This document shows, piece after piece, positions 57,163 to 64,000 of a DNA stretch of 64,000 nt. The number at the start of each line of letters is the position of its first letter. Positions within the stretch are counted from its first letter, which is position 1. The notes under the pieces were generated by a model. That model was not told where the DNA came from. It worked only from the letters and a program-made list of their open reading frames with translations, and made no database searches. A program made the translations under genes and the position numbers. The stretch spans positions 8,387 through 72,386 of the forward strand of contig WIDE01000070.1 in NCBI GenBank assembly GCA_015039315.1, in the 5' to 3' direction. This DNA is from Clavulina sp. PMI_390 (taxonomy: Eukaryota > Basidiomycota > Agaricomycetes > Cantharellales > Hydnaceae).

Positions 57163-58836
57163 ACACCTGGAGAACAATGTAGCTGAGGATGTAACTGTGA
57201 CTAAGAAGGTGGTCCTTTCGTACCTGTGCATGTAACCAAGCTTGTGTACTTCCCGCTAATGAAGGCATAGTCAACCGAGGGTGTCATGATCGGAGTCGAA
57301 TCAATAGGATTTACCTTGACGATTACAACCTAGCGGGAGAATCATGGCAGACAACGTATTTGTCGAAGATCCCAATAGTAACCCGTCTGAAATTGATTTC
57401 GGCAGCCCGCGAGCCATGTTAGACCCAAGTAGTAATCTGACAAAGAAGCCAGCTCACGGATTCAAGGATTATCGAACTGCCTAGCAAGACGATGGCCGCT
57501 GTTGCTTTGGTTAACTAGTATACCTGAAAGCGCCTCTACAGGATTTAGGCGATTTGGTGATTCCATACGTTGTGCTCAAACTCAAACGTAAACTTGCGAG
57601 GCTAAATAGGAGCCATGCCAACGGTAACAGGGAAACGGTACTTCTACCGCGGTAAGGATTTTCAACTCCAGCTCAAAAGTTCTCACAGCGCGGCTCTTGT
57701 GCACGTGTTGTGTGGTTATTATCAAGAACGCGATTATCAGTCGCTGATGTAATTAGAAAGCGAAGGGACTCTATGGGTCAGCTGAAGCCATATAGAACCT
57801 ACGCTATCCGTTGGAGGTTGAAACTGAGTTCAAGTCGAATGTGCTTCAGAAGTTCTCGAGGTTAGTATGACCGATCGAGGATTCTCGAAGACGCGAAGAC
57901 CGAAGACCATCGGATGACAGCACTAATGGCTTCCATGGTAAAACCACGAATGTATGCGCGAAGCTCGATGGAGCTGTCGGTCGTTGCTACCATGTTGCAG
58001 AGGGAGACGGGCGGTTCTTCATTTGGTCACCAGCCTCGCAGCTCATCCCAATCACCCTACTCAATTCAGGGTTGAAAGTTTAACGCCAGTATGGTAAGTG
58101 TCGAGCAAGGGTCGCAGAAGCCTCTCCGTAAAGTTTTGCGTAAGCCTTCGCAGGGCGCCCGGTTGTGATTCTCCTCCGCGTCGTCGAGGCGGGAGAGGGA
58201 CTGGTGCGCATTTGTATCCCACGATCTTGGCTTCTCTAGTGCATTACCAGGATCCATAGATATGGGTCGAATGAACAGAGAGGGAAGCCCGTGGTGATAT
58301 TTAGGCCATGTCAGAAAAGTAGGGGGTCAGTATCGAGCAGGTTCGACAGGTTGTTGAGACAGGAGAGACCTGCCGATGGCAAAATACTGAGCCTTCGAAG
58401 TGTCTTGCTCGGCCGCACCTGAACCAGAGGAATGGAGAGCTCTGAAGCGGCTCCACGGGGGCACCAGGCACATCGGAATATTGGTCCAAAGCTGGCCATC
58501 ATTTGCAGGTGGCCGTGGGCAGGCACTCCCTGCTGGTCTCCGGGTTCCCAAGCTCGGATGATCCTCGCCGCGGCGTGGCCTATCCACCACAGCAAGAGGC
58601 ACCAGGGGTTCAAAGAAAGATTAGCCGCTTGTATTGTCGGGGTACTGGTATTGAGGACAGGGAAATAGAATGGTATCATCAGGGGTAATAGATGACTGTC
58701 TCCCCACAAGGGTTCAAGATCAATAGAAGTATGAGAAGGTAAACCAAGACGAAGCATTCTAGCGAGGGGAATGGGTTAAAGCCTTAGGGAGAAAATAACA
58801 ATGAACCGCTTACTTCAATCCGAACACCGAGTCAGA
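57163..58836. other. 1.7-kb spacer between 7TM copy C and the Gfd2-like gene
   Basis: A minus-strand open frame (58311-58757) has some coding-like stretches but no splice support or family match. Otherwise nothing recognised. Confidence 0.45.
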
Positions 58837-61016
58837 TCAGTCATCACCGTATGGATCATCGTCGTCATCCATGTAGCCCTCAATGGAAGCAAAGGTTTCC
58901 TTCACTTTGACCGGTGGAGCTGCCAACTTATTGTTACCCAAGCCATAGCGATAGTCCTCTTCATCCACGACCTCATCGCCATTGAAAAATGGAGGATGAT
59001 CAGATTCCGAATCCGAATCGGGGTCGGGCTCTAGGGTGACATTGGGTTTGGTTGACGTTGATGGTCCGACGCTCTTCACTTGGTCCATGAGTGCCACGAT
59101 CTTCTTGCCTTCGGCATCATTATATGAGCCACCAGAGAAACGAGTCCAGATGTCGTACATGATACTAATAAGGCCAGAAGAAATGCAACAATGAGAACTC
59201 AGAGCTGGAACAAAGGAGAAGAAATAAACATGGGGCTTACTCACTCGATATCGTTTGCAGCGCACCATGTGTCTAGATTGCAAGGTATGCCGAGCCTCAA
59301 CGCAAGACGCCTCAACTCATTTTGAGGGCTACCTTCAACTCTCGCAACGCCACGGGTAGCCCAAACCAGGTCTCTGAGGTCGAGCACATACACAGGTCGC
59401 TCTCGATCTTCCTTCACATCCGGGCTTGGCGAACGCTCGCCACGACGCGGCTCGTATCGATCAGGCTGTCGAGCACGACCATCACGACCGCTACCAGATG
59501 GGCGCGATGGTGGTGAGCGCGAGCGAGACTGGCGGCGAATTGGCTTTTTATAGTCCTTTTCATCGGCGCCCTTGCGGTCCTCCATCACGGGTTTCCGCAA
59601 GCTGTCCACGCTATGCACCTTTTCCTTTGGATTGAACAGCGTAGTTAAGCCGATTTCCCAAGAGTTCACATCTATAATTGGCTCCTCTTCGGGGGTCTCG
59701 TAGCTGAGACCGCTGAGTTGCTCTTGAGCGTTATACGTAATGATGATAATAGGCCCAGAGACCGAGGTCGAAGACATGTGGGAGAGGAATAAGGAGGAAA
59801 GTCGTGTCTTGATGTCAGCGAGCTATGGGAGTGCTATATTAGTTTCATGATCGAGACTTTCAGGCCTATAGTAAACCGAAAGAACGTGCCTGAAGCTCCT
59901 CAAATGGGCTGTCGCTCTGCAATGACTGAAAATTCGATATAAAGATGAGTTGTAGGTACAATATATCGAGCTCAAAGATACAGAGACACACTTCTGGTTT
60001 ATTGAGATCGAATATGGACGCGCCTTTGACCTGAAAGTAGCTGCGCTGGAACAGTTGGCCTGATCCTTCGGCACCACCAGACGAGTTCAGCTCTGCCCAG
60101 GCATAATCACGAAACGCGAATGCATCTTTGCCGCGATGAGCGGTACGGTCGCTCTCGAGGATGGCAGTGCGGGTAGCAGAGTAGAATATCACGGTCGGAA
60201 TGCTGTTGAGCTGACCGGGGCCAGGTTGAATGATGAACGTGTCGAGTTGGGAAGGTCGCAGGGAGCGATGACCTAACTGGTATATTATCCTAGGAACAGG
60301 AGTGTTGCTCAGCCATGCACCGCACAATGAATCCATGGCACGGATGAAACAAACCAACCGGCTTTGTTCGAAGAATCCTCGATGACGCGAGGATCGGTTG
60401 GCGAGGACTGCGTCTTCTTTTGCTGAGGTCCGGAACTTGACTATCAACGAGCCATTAATAGGGGATGACCTTGCACTGGAGTATGGGATGAGTTCGATAT
60501 CAGGGATTGTGACAAGGTGCAGACAGTTTGAATGGACACACATTTGTTCAAGCGTGAAGTTAAAACTCTTGTTGCATTGGCTTGTATCTCCAGAGCCTTT
60601 ACGCGGTTGTCGACTCGAAAGCTCTGCTTGGATTTCTCCGGGAGTAAACTCAACTGGAGATAGAGATACGTAATCGTAGGATTTCCGCAAATTGCGCAAG
60701 TCACGGGGAGGTTGGTAACTCGTACTCTCTGGAATGAGGATATAAGAAGCTCCACTAGGCATAATCCCTTGAAGATATAACCATGATGTATATTGATGCT
60801 CAATAAATCATAGTAAAGAAGATTCTTACCGAGAACAAACTGGAATGCTTGTGTTACGGGATCTTGGGTAAGGCGGACCTGCTTCTGAGCATCCTGCCTG
60901 AACACAATCAGGACAATGAACAGGGTCAGTGAGAGATACATGTACACACAGAGAACGAAAATGGCATCTGAAGCCCCCAAGTTGATAAAAGTAATGCATT
61001 CTAGGTCTCGCCTCAC
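58837..61016 (-). CDS. Probable RNase-H-fold (Gfd2/YDR514C-like, DEDDh-type) protein
   Basis: A multi-exon minus-strand gene ending TGA at 58837; the 5' boundary is approximate. Ordered parts are TQDPVTQAFQFVLG spliced to IMPSGASYILIPESTSYQPP, then GKDAFAFRDYAWAEL, SPFEELQ spliced to LADIKTRLSSLFLSH, GPIIIITYNAQEQLSGL, ERPVYVLDLRDL, LALRLGIPCNLDTWCAANDI, and YDIWTRFSGG with an acidic tail. The order resembles Gfd2/YDR514C-like exonuclease-fold proteins: a strand with acidic residues, SPLDTLQ-like helix, hydrophobic strand, then NDA-type motif. The acidic motif I is not clearly preserved, so activity is doubtful. An Arg/Ser-rich insert lies between the third and fourth blocks. The intron after EELQ has a GC donor (59889 downward). 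Family assignment is moderate. Confidence 0.5.
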
Positions 61017-61309
61017 AAGTCAGCGATATTCGGGGAGCCCGTTTCACCCGAGAGGCTCAGAGGCGCGATGATCTGGCGGCCAGTGTCCACAAGCGTTCTT
61101 ATGCGACAACTTGAATTAGCATGCGGAGCCAGTCCAGCCCTCAAGATGGCCAACACGGTGACGACGTCGGAGGGCGCGCGACAATCTGTTGCTGTCACCA
61201 GCTGTCACACTCGTGAGAACTATTGAAAAAGACCGCAACCTTTCGGCGTTCGTGAACCTTCTGAGCATACTAAGAGTGTGTTGGCTTGCCTCCTCACGGC
61301 CTTAAGATC
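61017..61309. promoter_or_regulatory. Divergent promoter region
   Basis: About 290 bases between the approximate start of the Gfd2-like gene and the TAP-like gene. No specific element identified. Confidence 0.35.
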
Positions 61310-64000
61310 ATGGGGAGAAAGGAAGAATCTCTGATACAAAATGTGACATCAGTATCCCCTAGAGGCAATACGGGCCTCCATTCCCGATCTAGGATACTCG
61401 CGGTAATCCTGGCAACTTTGTTCTTGTACCACTTGGTTCCTGTCTCTCCACTGTTAGACAACATATTAGAACAGGTCTGCTGCCCAACTATCCCACCTTC
61501 CTTGACTATCTGATCTCGTCAGGTTCGAAATGAACAGATACATCCCGCGAAGGGTCTTCGTTGGAAGCCATGCCTTGACAATGACAAGACATTATGCGCG
61601 TACCTAGACGTTCCTATGGATGTAAGCTTCGCTAAACTAGGTTTACTTGTGTGCTCCACGCATTGAAATCCGTTCTCCTGCCAGTACACCAACCATACCT
61701 CGAAGGACATTGTGTCCATCTTCCTTCGTAAACGGCCTGCCTCGCATAAGGCTCACCAAAAACGCCTTGGTTCGATACTTATGAACCCCGGTGGCCCCGG
61801 TGCTAGCGGCAATGAAGAAGTCCTGGACTTTGGTGAAGACTTGTACGATCTGCTTAACGGTAGGTAGTGCTGCTATGTTAACAATGAGAGGTACTTGAAT
61901 AACCCTTCGTTATGACTTAGGGCGCTACGATATCATCGGTTTTGATCGTGCGTGTCCAATTGTTTTGGTAGCCATTGCCTCTGTCGCCTGACGATTTGAC
62001 AGCTCGGGGAGTAAATATGACTCTCCCCCCGATTGGATGCCAGTCCAACCCAGCTCAGGCAGCGCACCTTCAAGAAGCACTCCAACATTTCGGCATCCCT
62101 TTCGAAGCTCGGCATTTTATTGGCTCTGGTCCTTCAGATCCTCTTGCAATCGCCGCCGAGCAAGCGTATGCGAAGAAGGCGGATGCCTTTCATGCGGCGA
62201 TCGCTCGCTCCTGCTTCGAGTATGGCAATCCCGAGCTATTGAAGCATATCGGAACCGTTGCTACTGCAAGAGATATGAAAAGCATTCTCGAAGCGATTGG
62301 AGAGCTCGATAATGGTCTAAACTTCTATGGAAAGTCGTATGGAACTGGGCTTGGAGCCACATTTGCTGCGTGTGTCTCTCGTTTGCTTGTTATGAGTAGC
62401 GATACTAATACCTATCCAGATTATTCCCGGAGCATACGAATCGTGTGGTGCTAGACGGTTAGCCTTACCTTTGGTCCCTCCTAGTGGTGACAGATATTGA
62501 CGCAAAAAATAGGCGTCGTTGATGTTACTACGTACTATCGTGACTTCCTCGCTTATGGGAAGGCCGGTATGACCCACACATATCAGGTAAGGTCCCCCTG
62601 AACATGATGAGCCTCTTGCATTCTCACCATGATTTGCGCCTTCTAGACAGCGTCAGGATTTTATGCGTCTTGTGCCGCAGCAGGGCCAGCCCGATGCGCC
62701 CTTGCCGTGGACAACAGCACCACCGCTGCCAGTATCGAAGAGCGTGTCAACAGGGTGTTCACTTCTGTGGCTCGCAATCCACTACCCGTCTCTTACTCAT
62801 CAGCGGGTACGGGGCTTCTAACTGCGTCAGATTTGAAGTTATTCCTCTTCACACGACTGTACGGTCCGAGGAACTGGCCAGGTCTTGCCAAAGGTAAACC
62901 CACTCCGACCCCCTCGATCGCTTGAAACGCAAAAAATAGAGTGAGAAATTGACTGACTCAACTCAATAGGATTTGCCGAAGCCGAGCGAGGGGATGGGAC
63001 CTTCGTCTTCGAGGCTTTATATAGCTATTTCGTTAAGAACCACCCGTCGTCCTTCGTCACCAACCCGTTCCACAAGCACATGGGTAGCTCGTTCCTAAGC
63101 ACCATTGCTATCATGTGCGGAGATGCTGTCCAACCAAATGTTACCTCGGATGAATTCCTCGACTAGTAGGTTGTCGATTTCGGTGTCATCAGCATGAGAG
63201 CTCACATCTTGATCCAGTCTCCATCAGCTGGAGGATATGAGCCCCATTGGACAGAATTGGGGACAGTGGCAGAGTTTCTGCCGATTTTGGGGTGCCAAAG
63301 CGGTCGAGAGATACGAAGGAGCTTGGATCCAAGGAGAAGATCTCAAGAAGACCAGGTATGTGCTCATCGTGGGGCATCGACACATGTTCAGTTGTCCGAC
63401 CCTACGGTTACTGATATTATGATGATAGATTCCCAATACTTTTTGTTAGCCAGACAAACGATCCGGTAACACCACTACCCTCAGCAGAGAAGCTTTTCAG
63501 GGCGTTTGGGAACGAGTCAGCATCACTGTTGATCCAGGACGGGTACGCCATCAATCATAACCCTTCGTGGGACCAATGTTGCAATCCATTCTCATGCTCT
63601 TCACTTTCGTCTATGACAATTGCTCGCTATTTACTTTGCTATCAATCCCAGATACGGCCATTGCTCGTGAGCCTCTTCTTAGATGTGCCTTCTAACTTTG
63701 CCTCAACTTACGGCATCGACATTCCTCTATTCTCCTCGTCTCATACATAGGACTGCACACCCATCTCTGTGTACGGTGAAGAGGATAAGAGATTACTTCC
63801 TGAACGGGGTCGTGCCAGATCCAGGGACGATGTGTGAAGTAGAGTATGTAGACAGAATTCCTCCTGACTGCATTGATATCGTCTAATAACTTCGTGGACC
63901 GTCATTCAGGCCTGGATTCTTGTTCCCAGATCCTCAACAAACCAAAGCGAGCATGCCTCATGTGTCAGACGAGGATGTGAGCTTGACGGAGATTCTAGAC
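61310..64000 (+). CDS. TAP-like alpha/beta hydrolase (tripeptidyl aminopeptidase family), membrane-anchored, incomplete at window edge
   Basis: ATG at 61310, first exon to 61474. Others are 61523-61621, 61685-61859, 61921-61947 (27 nt), 62003-62369, 62420-62457, 62513-62586, 62647-62893 and an exon from about 62972; more exons run off the window. A single hydrophobic segment (residues ~25-45) suggests a type II anchor or uncleaved leader. Family blocks are SILMNPGGPGASG (oxyanion loop), IIGFDPRG, the nucleophile elbow FYGKSYGTGLG (Ser ~267), LFPEHTNRVVLDG and, in the TAP-like C-terminal domain, FPILFVSQTNDPVTPL (probable Asp) and GYGHCS (His). Predicted extracytoplasmic peptidase releasing peptides from N-termini. 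After TSDEFLD (about 63160) two TAG codons stand in frame, yet homologous sequence continues, so this allele may be a pseudogene. Confidence 0.85.

Noticed and set aside
58311..58757. A 148-codon open frame on the minus strand
   Set aside because: Composition is mixed, another overlapping frame is equally plausible, there is no splice or family support, and it has no conserved motif.

Overview
The window is nuclear DNA of a filamentous basidiomycete, most likely an Agaricomycete. The evidence is the many 50-70 nt introns in almost every gene, CT-rich leaders, and family content: a microsomal P450, a TKL-type kinase with the HGD variant of the catalytic loop, Hsp12A-type Hsp70-like sequence, an HsbA-like repeat protein family, GH43 and a TAP-like peptidase. 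I saw no bacterial genes, CRISPR array, rRNA, convincing tRNA or intact transposon. Most gene models below were built by joining exons by hand; reading-frame closure across every junction is the main support.

Layout. 2.2-6.1 kb: a cytochrome P450 and the TRAPP subunit Bet3/TRAPPC3. 6.6-18.4 kb: five small paralogues with the same four-exon structure (second exon exactly 224 nt in all five). Their pattern matches the HsbA (hydrophobic surface binding protein A) domain, but they have no signal peptide. The array is interrupted by an 806-residue single-pass membrane protein at 13.1-15.6 kb. 18.7-20.0 kb: a secreted GH43 arabinosidase-type enzyme. 22.7-28.6 kb: a 1610-residue regulator with a winged-helix-like N-terminus, an APSES/KilA-N-like module and an AT-hook. 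Its first four introns contain very long AG-free tracts. 29.3-30.9 kb: a Pus4/TruB pseudouridine synthase.

31.4-57.0 kb holds three dispersed copies (minus, plus, minus) of a seven-transmembrane protein with a long cytoplasmic tail. The copies share exon lengths 641/9/90/106 nt, including a 9-nt micro-exon, a promoter block, and a C-terminal VVVTS-x-SET motif. Between them lie a large acidic nuclear-type protein (39.8-44.6 kb), a secreted GPI-anchored protein (45.4-46.5 kb), a kinase fused to an Hsp70-like ATPase (47.0-50.3 kb), a truncated duplicate of the GPI gene's 3' end (50.65-51.1 kb) and a secreted protein of unknown function (51.9-53.9 kb). 58.8-61.0 kb: a probable Gfd2/YDR514C-like RNase-H-fold protein. 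61.3 kb to the window edge: a membrane-anchored TAP-like alpha/beta hydrolase carrying two adjacent in-frame TAG codons.

The housekeeping genes (Bet3, Pus4) sit among lineage-specific families. The strongest candidates for something undescribed are the kinase-Hsp70-like fusion, the leaderless HsbA-like array and the three-copy 7TM family with its shared gene and promoter architecture.
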